Of a DNA stretch of 64,000 nucleotides, positions 18,439-26,146 are shown piece by piece. This DNA is from Alistipes timonensis JC136. Its GTDB lineage: Bacteria; Bacteroidota; Bacteroidia; Bacteroidales; Rikenellaceae. The DNA lies in assembly GCF_900107675.1 (NCBI RefSeq), contig NZ_FNRI01000005.1, positions 62,001 to 126,000 of the forward strand. The letters are read 5' to 3'. Numbering within the stretch: position 1 is the stretch's first letter; the number at the start of each line of letters is the position of its first letter. The position numbers and the translations under genes are program-made. The notes beneath the pieces were generated by a model. That model saw only the letters and a list, made by a program, of their open reading frames with translations. It was not told where the DNA came from and made no database searches.

Positions 18439-18469
18439 TTGCCTGTTTGAAAAATAAATCGTACTTTTG
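18439..18469 (+). promoter_or_regulatory. Promoter of phosphofructokinase gene
   Basis: TTG (18439-18441), a 20-bp spacer and TACTTTTG (18462-18469) match the consensus. The 5' leader is about 45 nt. Confidence 0.7.
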
Positions 18470-18520
18470 GGCGGCCAAAAAACCGAAATCAGGTTCAAAA
18501 CATAATAAACCCAACACACC

Positions 18521-19756
18521 ATGAAAGAAGCAATCGCAATTCTGACCGGCGGCGGACCGGCCCCCGGCATGAACACCGTGGTAGGCAGCGTCGCCAAAAC
18601 GTTCCTGCGCAAAGGTTACCGCGTGATCGGCCTGCATGAAGGCTACACGGGCCTGTTCAACCCCTCGCCCCGCACCGTGGATATCGACTACCCGATGGCC
18701 GACGGCATCTTCAATCAGGGCGGTTCGTTCCTGCAGATGAGCCGGTTCAAACCCAAGGATTCGGATTTCGAGAACAACTTCAACCTCAAGTTCTTCACCG
18801 ACAACAACATCAAACTGCTCGTCACGGTCGGCGGCGACGACACCGCTTCGACGGCCAACCGCATCGCCAAGTTCCTCGAGGCCAAGAAATACCCCATCGC
18901 CAACATTCACGTTCCCAAGACCATCGACAACGACCTCCCGCTTCCGAAGGGAACGCCGACGTTCGGTTACGAGTCGGCCAAGGACAAGGGCGCCGTCATC
19001 GCCCGCGCCGTCTACGTAGACGCCCGCACGAGCGGCAACTGGTTCGTGCTGGCCGCCATGGGACGCTCGGCAGGACACCTGGCGTTCGGTATCGGCGAGG
19101 CATGCCACTACCCGATGATCGTCATTCCCGAGATGTTCGACAAGACGGAGATCACCGTCGAGAAGATCGTCAACCTGGTGATTTCGTCGATCATCAAGCG
19201 CAAGATCATGGGCATGGACTACGGTGCCGCCGTGATCTCCGAGGGCGTGTTCCACGCGCTGTCGGACGAGGAGATCCGCAAGAGCGGCATCCACTTCACC
19301 TACGACGAGCACGGACATCCCGAGCTGGGCAAGGTATCGAAGGCGCACATCTTCAACGAGATGATCGAGATGAAGCTCAAGGAGCTGGGCATCAAGGTCA
19401 AGAGCCGTCCGGTGGAGCTGGGCTACGAGATCCGCTGCCAGACCCCGATCGCCTACGACCTGACCTACTGCTCGGAACTGGGTATCGGCGTGCACAAGCT
19501 CTTCGCCGAAGGCAAGACGGGCTGCATGGTGTACGTGGATTCGGAGGGCAACGTCTCGCCGCTCTACCTCAAGGACCTGCAGGACCCCACGACGGGCAAG
19601 ATTCCGCCCCGTCTGGTGGACATCAAATCGGACAAGTTCTCGTCGGTGGTGGAGAACATCATCAACGCCATCACCCCGGCAGACTACGAAGCCGCCAAGG
19701 CTTATGTCGAGAACCCCGAAGAGTACGACTTCCACAAGATTCTGAACTGGAAATAA
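18521..19756 (+). CDS. 6-phosphofructokinase, probably PPi-dependent
   Basis: A 411-residue phosphofructokinase for the fructose-6-phosphate to fructose-1,6-bisphosphate step of glycolysis. The N-terminal 'LTGGGPAPGMN' nucleotide/phosphate loop and 'GYESAKDKG', 'AAMGRSAGHLA' substrate segments are present. Two positions decide the phosphoryl donor: the motif GGDDT (residues 104-108) has Asp107 where ATP enzymes have Gly, and PKTIDND has Lys133 where ATP enzymes usually have Gly. This Asp/Lys pair is the known signature of PPi-dependent enzymes. It is longer than the roughly 320-residue bacterial ATP enzymes. It is transcribed alone, with a promoter and a strong terminator. Confidence 0.93.
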   Translation: MKEAIAILTGGGPAPGMNTVVGSVAKTFLRKGYRVIGLHEGYTGLFNPSPRTVDIDYPMADGIFNQGGSFLQMSRFKPKDSDFENNFNLKFFTDNNIKLLVTVGGDDTASTANRIAKFLEAKKYPIANIHVPKTIDNDLPLPKGTPTFGYESAKDKGAVIARAVYVDARTSGNWFVLAAMGRSAGHLAFGIGEACHYPMIVIPEMFDKTEITVEKIVNLVISSIIKRKIMGMDYGAAVISEGVFHALSDEEIRKSGIHFTYDEHGHPELGKVSKAHIFNEMIEMKLKELGIKVKSRPVELGYEIRCQTPIAYDLTYCSELGIGVHKLFAEGKTGCMVYVDSEGNVSPLYLKDLQDPTTGKIPPRLVDIKSDKFSSVVENIINAITPADYEAAKAYVENPEEYDFHKILNWK

Positions 19757-19773
19757 TCCGGTAACGATCCGAC

Positions 19774-19813
19774 AAAATCCCGGAAAGCCTTTGCAAGTGC
19801 TTTCCGGGATTTT
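19774..19813. terminator. Strong intrinsic terminator after phosphofructokinase
   Basis: A perfect 15-bp stem (AAAATCCCGGAAAGC and its complement) with a 10-nt loop, A on one side and T on the other. Confidence 0.92.
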
Positions 19814-19851
19814 ACTCATTCGCACACTTTCCCGAAACCTGAAACCCCATC

Positions 19852-20742
19852 ATGAAACAACCCCAAGAACCGGTGTTCGAGCCGATGCCCGAAACACCTG
19901 CGGAGCCGGAATCCCCGGCCCCCGAATCCGCCGGACAGCCGGCGGCATCGCTCGCCGAAGCGAAAAAGAACATCCTTGCCGGCCTGCTGTGGTGCGTCGG
20001 CGGACTGGCATTCAGTTTCATCTCCTATTATTTCACCGAAGCCGGAGGCCGTTACGTCATCGCCACGGGAGCTGTCCTCTGGGGCGCCTGGCAGGCGATC
20101 ACGGGATTATACATCTGGCTGAAGATCAAATACAGCGCGGGTGAATACACCGCATTCCGGCGCATGCTCGCAGCGGCCGTCTGCACCGCCCTGCTCATCG
20201 GATACCTCACGGTGCTCTCCACCCAATTGGTGAACGGAGGCGGCGAACTGCCGCTGCTCGACACCGAACAGACCTACGACTGTCCGGACCTCGGGCTGCG
20301 AATCCGAATTCCCGCCGGGTACACCGCCGTCGAAGAGGCGGCTGAACCCGAAACCGATTCGACCTATGCCCGTTACACGATGTATGTCCTCGACGGCGAA
20401 TGGGAGTTCAACATCGACGCCCTGCAAAACGCGCTCAGCCCGGATGCGGAGAGCATCACCGACATCTCGGACTACTGCCAGAGCCGCGACTCGGCCTACT
20501 ACGACGGCGGAATCATCAAGGCTTCGCGCCCCTTCTCGTCGAACGGTATCGACATGCTGCGCAGCGAAGGCCGCCGGACGGAATACCCGGGGTTCGTATT
20601 CACGACCTACGATCTGAAACAGGGACAGTCGCTCATCACCGTCGGGATCAGCTACCCCGCGAATGAATACGGCAAAACGGGGACGCTCCAACGCATCGAG
20701 GAGCTGCTCCAGGGCATCGAACTGACAGAATCGGCCGAATAG
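19852..20742 (+). CDS. Hypothetical membrane protein with Pro/Glu-rich N-terminus
   Basis: A 296-residue protein I do not recognise. Residues 1-40 are rich in Pro, Glu and Ala. Three hydrophobic segments follow (about 42-61, 67-91 and 107-128). A soluble C-terminal domain of about 165 residues begins near 'YDCPDLGLRIRIPAGY' and has alternating beta/alpha character, including 'GISYPANEYGKTGTLQRIEE'. With three membrane segments the C-terminal domain is probably on the outer face of the inner membrane. It is flanked by terminators and looks monocistronic; function is unknown. Confidence 0.75.
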   Translation: MKQPQEPVFEPMPETPAEPESPAPESAGQPAASLAEAKKNILAGLLWCVGGLAFSFISYYFTEAGGRYVIATGAVLWGAWQAITGLYIWLKIKYSAGEYTAFRRMLAAAVCTALLIGYLTVLSTQLVNGGGELPLLDTEQTYDCPDLGLRIRIPAGYTAVEEAAEPETDSTYARYTMYVLDGEWEFNIDALQNALSPDAESITDISDYCQSRDSAYYDGGIIKASRPFSSNGIDMLRSEGRRTEYPGFVFTTYDLKQGQSLITVGISYPANEYGKTGTLQRIEELLQGIELTESAE

Positions 20743-20760
20743 AGAAGATTCACACGACCG

Positions 20761-20792
20761 AAAAGGGCGGGCCTCCGGGTCCGCCTTTTTTT
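20761..20792. terminator. Convergent terminator
   Basis: AAAAGGGCGGGCC and GGTCCGCCTTTTTTT form a stem around a TCCG loop. It serves the gene to the left and possibly the convergent gene to the right, whose stop codon overlaps it. Confidence 0.88.
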
Positions 20793-21300
20793 AACCGAAC
20801 AGCGTCGGTGCAAAAGCCGGCAATGCGGAAGCCGCCGGATGGAGGTCGAGGATTTCGAGCCCGCGGCGCATAGCGCGGCGAACGGTGTAGTGCGTGCCGC
20901 CGGGCGAGCCGTCGTACCACGCCACCAGAACCCGGGCATGATCGACCAGAAAATCGTTGCGGACAGCATAGCACCCCCGGTGATATACCGGGGAGAGCAC
21001 TTCGACAACATCGGCGGCGGACAGCACCCGGGAGAAGCGTTCACGGTCGGACTGCGAAAAACGGGCCTCCTGCCCCTGGAAAGGAACTGCGGCGATCAGC
21101 CGGACATCGGGCATCCGCTCCCGCAGCTCCAGCACCGCCTCGGCGGCCGCGAGGTCGAAACCCACGGCCATACCGCTCAGGAAAGTCCGGAAACCGCGCA
21201 CATACAGCTCCCCCACCGTGCGATGCAGGGCGTCGGCGGCATCGCCGCAATAGGTGCGGTGGCCGCTGAAAGCTACGGAGGTCCGGGGATCGGCGATCAT
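20791..21300 (-). CDS. SLOG/DUF1273-like (YspA-type) protein
   Basis: A 169-residue Rossmann-like protein with 'SVAFSGHRTY' (residues 8-17), 'FLSGMAVGFDLAAAEAVLEL' (about 39-58) and 'LIAAVPFQGQE', the pattern of DUF1273/YpsA proteins of the SLOG superfamily, which bind nucleotide-derived ligands. A longer frame starts at 21336, but the ATG at 21300 gives the family N-terminus. A consensus promoter ends only 5 bp before that ATG, so the message may be leaderless or nearly so. The physiological role is unknown. Confidence 0.8.
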   Translation of the reverse strand: MIADPRTSVAFSGHRTYCGDAADALHRTVGELYVRGFRTFLSGMAVGFDLAAAEAVLELRERMPDVRLIAAVPFQGQEARFSQSDRERFSRVLSAADVVEVLSPVYHRGCYAVRNDFLVDHARVLVAWYDGSPGGTHYTVRRAMRRGLEILDLHPAASALPAFAPTLFG

Positions 21301-21305
21301 GTGTC

Positions 21306-21336
21306 CAAAGGTAAGGGTTTGGCCCGGACTTTGCAA
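21306..21336 (-). promoter_or_regulatory. Promoter of the SLOG-like gene
   Basis: On the minus strand TTG (21336-21334), a 20-bp spacer and TACCTTTG (21313-21306). The start codon follows after 5 bp. Confidence 0.7.
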
Positions 21337-21368
21337 GAGTAGCTGCTGAATTCAAAACTTTAAGCTCT

Positions 21369-21581
21369 ATGAAACATTCAGTAAATTGTCTCGCTTCTTT
21401 TCTGGGAGGCGCTCTTGTCGGAGCCGTCGTCGCCATGCTCGTAACCCCCAAATCAGGTCCCGAATTCCGTGAGGACATCCGCGAACTGGCTAACAAAGGT
21501 ACCCGAAAACTGAAAAATGAAATTGACAAAATTCATTGCGAGTGCAACGGTCTTAACTGCGATTGCGACAAGGACGAATAA
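21369..21581 (+). CDS. Small YtxH-like envelope protein with Cys-rich tail
   Basis: A 70-residue protein. The N-terminal hydrophobic segment 'FLGGALVGAVVAMLVTPKSG' (residues 11-30) is the hallmark of YtxH-type small membrane proteins, followed by a short amphipathic helix. The C-terminus carries four cysteines in 'HCECNGLNCDCDKDE', an unusual metal-binding-like tail. The downstream holin-like gene starts 13 bp after its stop, suggesting co-transcription. YtxH proteins are often stress-related; function here is inferred. Confidence 0.85.
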   Translation: MKHSVNCLASFLGGALVGAVVAMLVTPKSGPEFREDIRELANKGTRKLKNEIDKIHCECNGLNCDCDKDE

Positions 21582-21594
21582 AAGGAACCGCTCC

Positions 21595-21924
21595 ATGAAA
21601 GATAGCCAGGCTCCAACCGGAAATATCGTCGCATCGCTGGTCTTCTTCGGTGTGACGGCAGCCATAGCAATCATCCTCTTCATCGACGCGTTCGTCATGT
21701 GGCTCGCATCGCTGACGGGGTCCGTCGCCGTCGCAGCGCTCATCACCGGAGGTTTTTTCGCCGTACTCGCCGCAGTGGTCTATCTGCTGTCCGTGCGCTC
21801 GGCAGTGAAATACGTCCGGGACCGGATCGATACGGTCTACGAGGTCGCGTCGAGGGTAAAGGAGGGGTATGACTGGTTATCCGACAAGTTTTCGTTCCTT
21901 TCGTTCCTCAGAAAATCCAGGTAA
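21595..21924 (+). CDS. Small holin-superfamily-like membrane protein
   Basis: A 109-residue inner-membrane protein with two transmembrane segments (about 10-37 and 42-66) and a charged C-terminal helix ('VRDRIDTVYEVASRVKEGYD'). This shape is found in the putative holin/PF07332-like family often encoded next to YtxH proteins; in that context it is an envelope protein, not a phage holin. The ATG at 21595 is chosen; the longer frame from 21517 overlaps the YtxH gene. A strong terminator follows. Confidence 0.75.
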   Translation: MKDSQAPTGNIVASLVFFGVTAAIAIILFIDAFVMWLASLTGSVAVAALITGGFFAVLAAVVYLLSVRSAVKYVRDRIDTVYEVASRVKEGYDWLSDKFSFLSFLRKSR

Positions 21925-21930
21925 CGTATG

Positions 21931-21966
21931 AAAAACGCCGGTGCAACGCAATGCACCGGCGTTTTT
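21931..21966. terminator. Bidirectional terminator between convergent genes
   Basis: A perfect 15-bp stem (AAAAACGCCGGTGCA and complement) with a 6-nt loop and A/T runs on both sides. Confidence 0.93.
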
Positions 21967-21984
21967 CAGCGACGGAACGGCTCG

Positions 21985-22719
21985 TTACAGCGGCGCATCC
22001 ACGTCGACATATACTTTCGTATAGCTCCCCTGCGTGCGCAGGTAAAGATCGAATTTGTGCGAGAACCAGTCTTCGAGCCAGAACACCAGCTTGCCGCCCT
22101 CCCGCTCGCAGCGGATACCATAGCCGTCGTCGATAAAATCGTATTCTGTATCACCGCCCGGCAGCGACAGCGACACTTTCTGCTCGAGATGGTCGTAGTT
22201 GGAATCGTCGATCCGCAGCACCGTGCTCCCGTATTCGGGCAGTTTGTAGGTCTCGGGAACGGCTGCCGCGTATTTGACCGCCGCGCCGATGGTCTTGTCG
22301 CCTTCCGAAAGCGGCGAAACCACATAGATTTTGAGGTAATTCACCTCCCGGTTACCGATGGGCATGGCCTGCTTTCCGGACGGGAACGACATCAGCGCCC
22401 CCGGACGCACCGCCACATAACCGTGGCCGGCCTGCACGGCGGCCATCGACGCTGCCGTCTCCAGCGATTTGGGCGCAACGGCCCCCAGGCCGCCGACCTT
22501 GCCGAGCGCAAAGAGAACACAGTTGTTGCCGCATACAAAATTCTGGGCCTTGTCGATATAGATACCCGAATCATCCAGCAGGGTCTTGCCGTTCTGCTCG
22601 TCGAGCATATTGAGCGTAACGGTCCCCTCGGGGTCTCCGGGAACCTTATCGTCGTCGGAGCATGAGAACGTGCCGGAAACGAGTGCCGCAAGGAACAGCG
22701 GCAGGAAAATCTTTTTCAT
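21985..22719 (-). CDS. Hypothetical lipoprotein (possibly DUF5036 family)
   Basis: A 244-residue lipoprotein: MKKIFLPLFLAALVSGTFSC ends in lipobox Cys20, followed by the acidic 'SDDDKVPGDPEG' linker. The rest is a beta-rich domain with 'TVTLNMLDEQNGKTLLDDSG' near 33-52 and 'FWLEDWFSHKFDLYL' near the end. It resembles DUF5036 proteins of Bacteroides from memory only. No catalytic motif is seen. It has its own -7 element and shares a terminator with the gene on the other strand. Confidence 0.7.
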   Translation of the reverse strand: MKKIFLPLFLAALVSGTFSCSDDDKVPGDPEGTVTLNMLDEQNGKTLLDDSGIYIDKAQNFVCGNNCVLFALGKVGGLGAVAPKSLETAASMAAVQAGHGYVAVRPGALMSFPSGKQAMPIGNREVNYLKIYVVSPLSEGDKTIGAAVKYAAAVPETYKLPEYGSTVLRIDDSNYDHLEQKVSLSLPGGDTEYDFIDDGYGIRCEREGGKLVFWLEDWFSHKFDLYLRTQGSYTKVYVDVDAPL

Positions 22720-22749
22720 CTAAAATTGTCTTGTAACATGTAGCCGGTC

Positions 22750-22757
22750 CAAAGATA
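22750..22757 (-). promoter_or_regulatory. -7 element of hypothetical lipoprotein gene
   Basis: TATCTTTG on the minus strand lies 30 bp upstream of the ATG at 22719. A TTG with a 22-bp spacer (22782-22780) is a weak -33 candidate. Confidence 0.5.
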
Positions 22758-22790
22758 GCTAAAATACCCCACCCTCCTCCAAAAACGGGT

Positions 22791-22820
22791 AAAAAAAGAG
22801 CGGACTCTTCCGAATCCGCC
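22791..22820 (-). terminator. Terminator after rubrerythrin gene
   Basis: On the minus strand an 8-bp stem GCGGATTC/GAGTCCGC (one G-U pair) with a GGAA loop is followed by TCTTTTTTT. Confidence 0.8.
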
Positions 22821-22845
22821 CCGTCTTTCCGCAATCGGGAAATTA

Positions 22846-23400
22846 TTATTTGCCGAAGTAGCGTTTGTAAAGTCCCTCGAAACCTTTGCCGTGACGGGCT
22901 TCGTCCTTGGCCATCTCGTGCACGGTGTCGTGTACGGCGTCGAGGTTCTGCTCCTTGGCCAGACGGGCCAGGCGCATCTTGTCCTCGCAGGCGCCGCACT
23001 CGGCGTTCATGCGCTTCTCGAGGTTGGTCTTGGTATCCCAGACGACCTCGCCGATCAGCTCGGCGAATTTCGAGGCGTGTTCGGCCTCCTCCCAGGCATA
23101 ACGCTTGTAAGCCTCGGCGATCTCGGGGTAACCCTCGCGGTCGGCCTGACGGCTCATTGCCAGGTACATTCCTACCTCGGTGCACTCGCCCATGAAGTGA
23201 TTCTGGAGACCCTCCCACAGTTCGGGGCTCGCACCCTTGCCGTCGCCGATCTTGTGAACCGTCACGAAATCGAGATCGCCCTCAGCCTCTACCAGTTCGA
23301 CGAATTTTTCCTTGCCTACCTTGCACATCGGGCACTGATCGGGTGCCTCGGGACCTTCGTGGATGTACCCGCAAACGGTACAACGCCATTTCTTTGCCAT
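22846..23400 (-). CDS. Reverse-type rubrerythrin (NADH/peroxide-scavenging)
   Basis: A 184-residue protein with the rubredoxin domain at the N-terminus (CTVCGYIHEGPEAPDQCPMC, residues 7-26) and a di-iron ferritin-like four-helix domain behind it. Iron ligands are in 'GECTEVGMY', 'EEAEHASKF' and 'DEARHGKGF'. This order, rubredoxin first, defines reverse rubrerythrins, which reduce hydrogen peroxide in anaerobes. The gene is transcribed alone: a TACCTTTG -7 element precedes it and a terminator follows. Confidence 0.94.
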   Translation of the reverse strand: MAKKWRCTVCGYIHEGPEAPDQCPMCKVGKEKFVELVEAEGDLDFVTVHKIGDGKGASPELWEGLQNHFMGECTEVGMYLAMSRQADREGYPEIAEAYKRYAWEEAEHASKFAELIGEVVWDTKTNLEKRMNAECGACEDKMRLARLAKEQNLDAVHDTVHEMAKDEARHGKGFEGLYKRYFGK

Positions 23401-23446
23401 AATACTTTGAATGTTTAGTGTGTGTGATTATATTCTGTTTACAGAA

Positions 23447-23454
23447 CAAAGGTA
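23447..23454 (-). promoter_or_regulatory. -7 element of rubrerythrin gene
   Basis: TACCTTTG on the minus strand, 46 bp upstream of the ATG at 23400. The -33 box is not clear. Confidence 0.5.
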
Positions 23455-23523
23455 GCAAATCCGTCCGGAATCCGTATAGATTTCCGATTGTCTTTTCTGA
23501 TGGCGCGATAGGCTGCGCTTATA

Positions 23524-24456
23524 TCAACTGCGGCGATCTATTATTTCCTCGATCTGGGCCACATCGGTCGAGTCCTTCACCAGCACGCGCTTGCGGCTGT
23601 CGAGCAGATACATCGCCGGAATGGCCCCGAGGTCGTAGAGACTCTTCTCACGGATGACGCACCCCTTGTCGTAGGCGTTGATCCACGAGGCGGGGATGTG
23701 GTCGCGGTAATCGCGCCACTCCGTAAGGTCCTCGTCGGGATAAAGGGCCAGCACTTTGAGCTGTCCCCGCTCGATCATCACCGAAAGCATCGGCGACGCG
23801 GTGATCGCCTCGCGGATGTCGCGGCACATCGGACAGCCGGGATTGTTGATGAACAGCAGCACATACTCGGCCTTCAGTCCGTAGAGGGTTCCCGAAGCGC
23901 CCGAGGCGAGCGTATAGCGGAAATCGTTGGCCGGGTGTCCCAGCCGGTTCTGCATGGCCATCTCCAGATCGTACTCCGGAGCGATGCGCTCGTACTCGTC
24001 GTACCACGGGGCGCGGAGCTGCGCCTGCAATACGGGGATATAGAACTCGTCGTTGCGCAGCGGCGAATTGGGATCGTGCAACACCCGCTCGGCAAGCATC
24101 GAGAAGTAGTCGAGCATCTTGCGCGAGGACGAAGCGCGGCGCATCAGCGAATCGATCGGGGCGCCGTCGGTCGGACGGTCGGAGATCAGCGCAATGTAGC
24201 GGGCGTAAGCCTCGACCATCTGCAGGGTGTCGGCCCGGACGGTGAAGAGCGTGTCGGCAAAGTCGAAGCGGTCCCAATAGTGTTCACGCAGGTAGTCGCG
24301 CCGCTCTTCGGGCGAGAGCCCCGACGGGGCGATGGCCGGGAGAAATACCCTCGGACGGGTGTCCGAAGCCGCCGCATCCTGCGAGGGAGCGTTGCGGCGG
24401 CGGCCGCACGAGGCGACGCACAGGGCGGCCAGAAGGAGGATCAAAATGCGTTGCAT
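23524..24456 (-). CDS. Thioredoxin-like lipoprotein (DUF5106-type N-terminus)
   Basis: A 310-residue lipoprotein with lipobox 'LLAALCVASC' (Cys16). The N-terminal half has 'EERRDYLREHYWDRFDFADT' (about 51-70) and a helical region typical of DUF5106. The C-terminal half is thioredoxin-like, with 'VLLFINNPGCPMCRDI' giving an active-site CPMC (about residue 213) and the cis-Pro segment 'GAIPAMYLLD'. It probably works in periplasmic thiol chemistry or protein folding; its partner is unknown. It is divergent from the GadC operon. Confidence 0.85.
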   Translation of the reverse strand: MQRILILLLAALCVASCGRRRNAPSQDAAASDTRPRVFLPAIAPSGLSPEERRDYLREHYWDRFDFADTLFTVRADTLQMVEAYARYIALISDRPTDGAPIDSLMRRASSSRKMLDYFSMLAERVLHDPNSPLRNDEFYIPVLQAQLRAPWYDEYERIAPEYDLEMAMQNRLGHPANDFRYTLASGASGTLYGLKAEYVLLFINNPGCPMCRDIREAITASPMLSVMIERGQLKVLALYPDEDLTEWRDYRDHIPASWINAYDKGCVIREKSLYDLGAIPAMYLLDSRKRVLVKDSTDVAQIEEIIDRRS

Positions 24457-24478
24457 AAGTTCAATGCTGTTTTACCTG

Positions 24479-24486
24479 CAAATATA
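24479..24486 (-). promoter_or_regulatory. -7 element of thioredoxin-like lipoprotein gene
   Basis: TATATTTG on the minus strand, 22 bp upstream of the ATG at 24456. No well-spaced TTG is seen. Confidence 0.45.
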
Positions 24487-24594
24487 CGCATTTCGGGCAA
24501 CAATCGTGCATCCGAAGTCCGCGAACACCCTGTTGCGGCGGTTTTGCACGGTAGTTGCAACACCCCATTGCGTCAAAAACCAAATTAAACCACT

Positions 24595-26142
24595 ATGGAT
24601 GTAAAAAAAACTACCACGAGCACAGGGTTCAAATTGAGTGTCATGACACTTGCAATTATGAACGTGACCGCCGTAGTGAGTCTGCGCGGACTGCCTGCCG
24701 AGGCAGTCTACGGACTTTCATCGGCGTTCTACTACCTGTTTGCTGCAATCGTGTTCCTCATCCCGACGGCCATGGTCGCCGCGGAGCTGGCCGCGATGTT
24801 CTCCGACAAACAGGGCGGCGTCTTCCGCTGGGTCGGCGAGGCTTACGGAGCCCGGACAGGATTCCTGGCCATCTGGCTGCAATGGATCGAGTCGACGATC
24901 TGGTATCCGACGGTGCTGACCTTCGGAGCCGTGTCGATCGCATTCATCGGCATGAACGATACGCACGACGCGGCGCTGGCCTCGAACAAGGTCTTCACGC
25001 TCTGCATGGTGCTGGCCATCTACTGGATCGCCACGTTTATCGCACTGAAAGGACTGGGATGGGTCGGAAAGATCAGCAAATGGGGCGGTATGATCGGTAC
25101 GATCATTCCCGCGGGCCTGCTGATCATCCTCGGCATCATCTACATTTCGACCGGCGGACACAACCACATGGACATGTCGCAGGGCTTCTTCCCCGACCTG
25201 TCGAAATTCGACAACCTCGTGCTGGCCAGCAGTATATTCCTCTTTTACGCGGGTATGGAGATGATGGGCATACACGTCATGGACGTGAAGAATCCCTCGC
25301 GGAACTACCCCAAGGCCATCATCATCGGTTCGCTCGTCACGGTCTGCATCTTCGTGCTGGGAACCTTCTCGCTGGGATTCATCATTCCGGCCAAGGACAT
25401 CAGCCTTACGCAATCGCTGCTGGTCGGCTTCGACAACTATTTCCACTACCTCCACATCTCGTGGGCCGGACCGATCATCGCCATCGCCCTGATGTTCGGC
25501 GTACTGGCCGGCGTGCTGACCTGGGTGGCAGGCCCCTCGAAGGGTATCTTCGCCGTGGGTAAGGCCGGTTACCTGCCCCCGTTCTTCCAGAAGACCAACA
25601 AGAACGGCGTGCAGAAGAACATCCTGCTGATCCAGGGATGCGTCGTGACGCTGCTGGCCCTGCTGTTCGTCGTAATGCCTTCGGTGCAGTCGTTCTACCA
25701 GATTCTCTCGCAGCTCACCGTGCTGCTCTACCTTATTATGTATATGCTGATGTTCTCGGCCGCCATCGTCCTGCGTTACAAGATGAAGAACACGCCGCGT
25801 CCGTTCCGTCTGGGCAAGAAGAACGGACTGATGTGGTTCCTCGGATGCCTCGGCTTCTGCGGCGCATTGCTGGCCTTCGTCCTGAGCTTCGTACCGCCCA
25901 GCCAGATCGCAACGGGCAGCAACACCGTCTGGTTCTCGGTGCTCGTCATCGGCTGCGTGGTCGTCGTAGGCGCCCCGTTCGTAATCTATGCCCTGCGCAA
26001 GCCGTCGTGGAGAGACCCGCAGGCCGCCGCCGAATTCGCGCCCTTCCACTGGGAGACGCAGGCCAAGGTCGCAGCCCCCGCAGCTGCCGCCCCGGCGCAG
26101 GACCAATCCGCCGCAAGTAACAGCCAATCAACAAACAAGTAA
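24595..26142 (+). CDS. gadC: Glutamate:GABA antiporter (GadC-like, APC family)
   Basis: A 515-residue inner-membrane transporter of the APC superfamily with about 12 hydrophobic segments. The N-terminal 'LSVMTLAIMNVTAVVSLRGL' and 'GGVFRWVGEAYGARTGFLAI' match GadC. The C-terminal tail of about 40 residues is Ala/Pro/Gln/Ser-rich. E. coli GadC also has a C-terminal plug that closes the channel at neutral pH, but the sequences are not obviously alike. It exchanges glutamate (or glutamine) for GABA or glutamate in acid resistance. A glutaminase gene follows after 4 bp; no glutamate decarboxylase is in the window. Confidence 0.9.
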   Translation: MDVKKTTTSTGFKLSVMTLAIMNVTAVVSLRGLPAEAVYGLSSAFYYLFAAIVFLIPTAMVAAELAAMFSDKQGGVFRWVGEAYGARTGFLAIWLQWIESTIWYPTVLTFGAVSIAFIGMNDTHDAALASNKVFTLCMVLAIYWIATFIALKGLGWVGKISKWGGMIGTIIPAGLLIILGIIYISTGGHNHMDMSQGFFPDLSKFDNLVLASSIFLFYAGMEMMGIHVMDVKNPSRNYPKAIIIGSLVTVCIFVLGTFSLGFIIPAKDISLTQSLLVGFDNYFHYLHISWAGPIIAIALMFGVLAGVLTWVAGPSKGIFAVGKAGYLPPFFQKTNKNGVQKNILLIQGCVVTLLALLFVVMPSVQSFYQILSQLTVLLYLIMYMLMFSAAIVLRYKMKNTPRPFRLGKKNGLMWFLGCLGFCGALLAFVLSFVPPSQIATGSNTVWFSVLVIGCVVVVGAPFVIYALRKPSWRDPQAAAEFAPFHWETQAKVAAPAAAAPAQDQSAASNSQSTNK

Positions 26143-26146
26143 CGCC

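Noticed and set aside
21595..21924. Holin-like protein as a sign of a prophage
   Set aside because: No other phage genes are nearby, and such proteins commonly occur with YtxH in chromosomal envelope operons.
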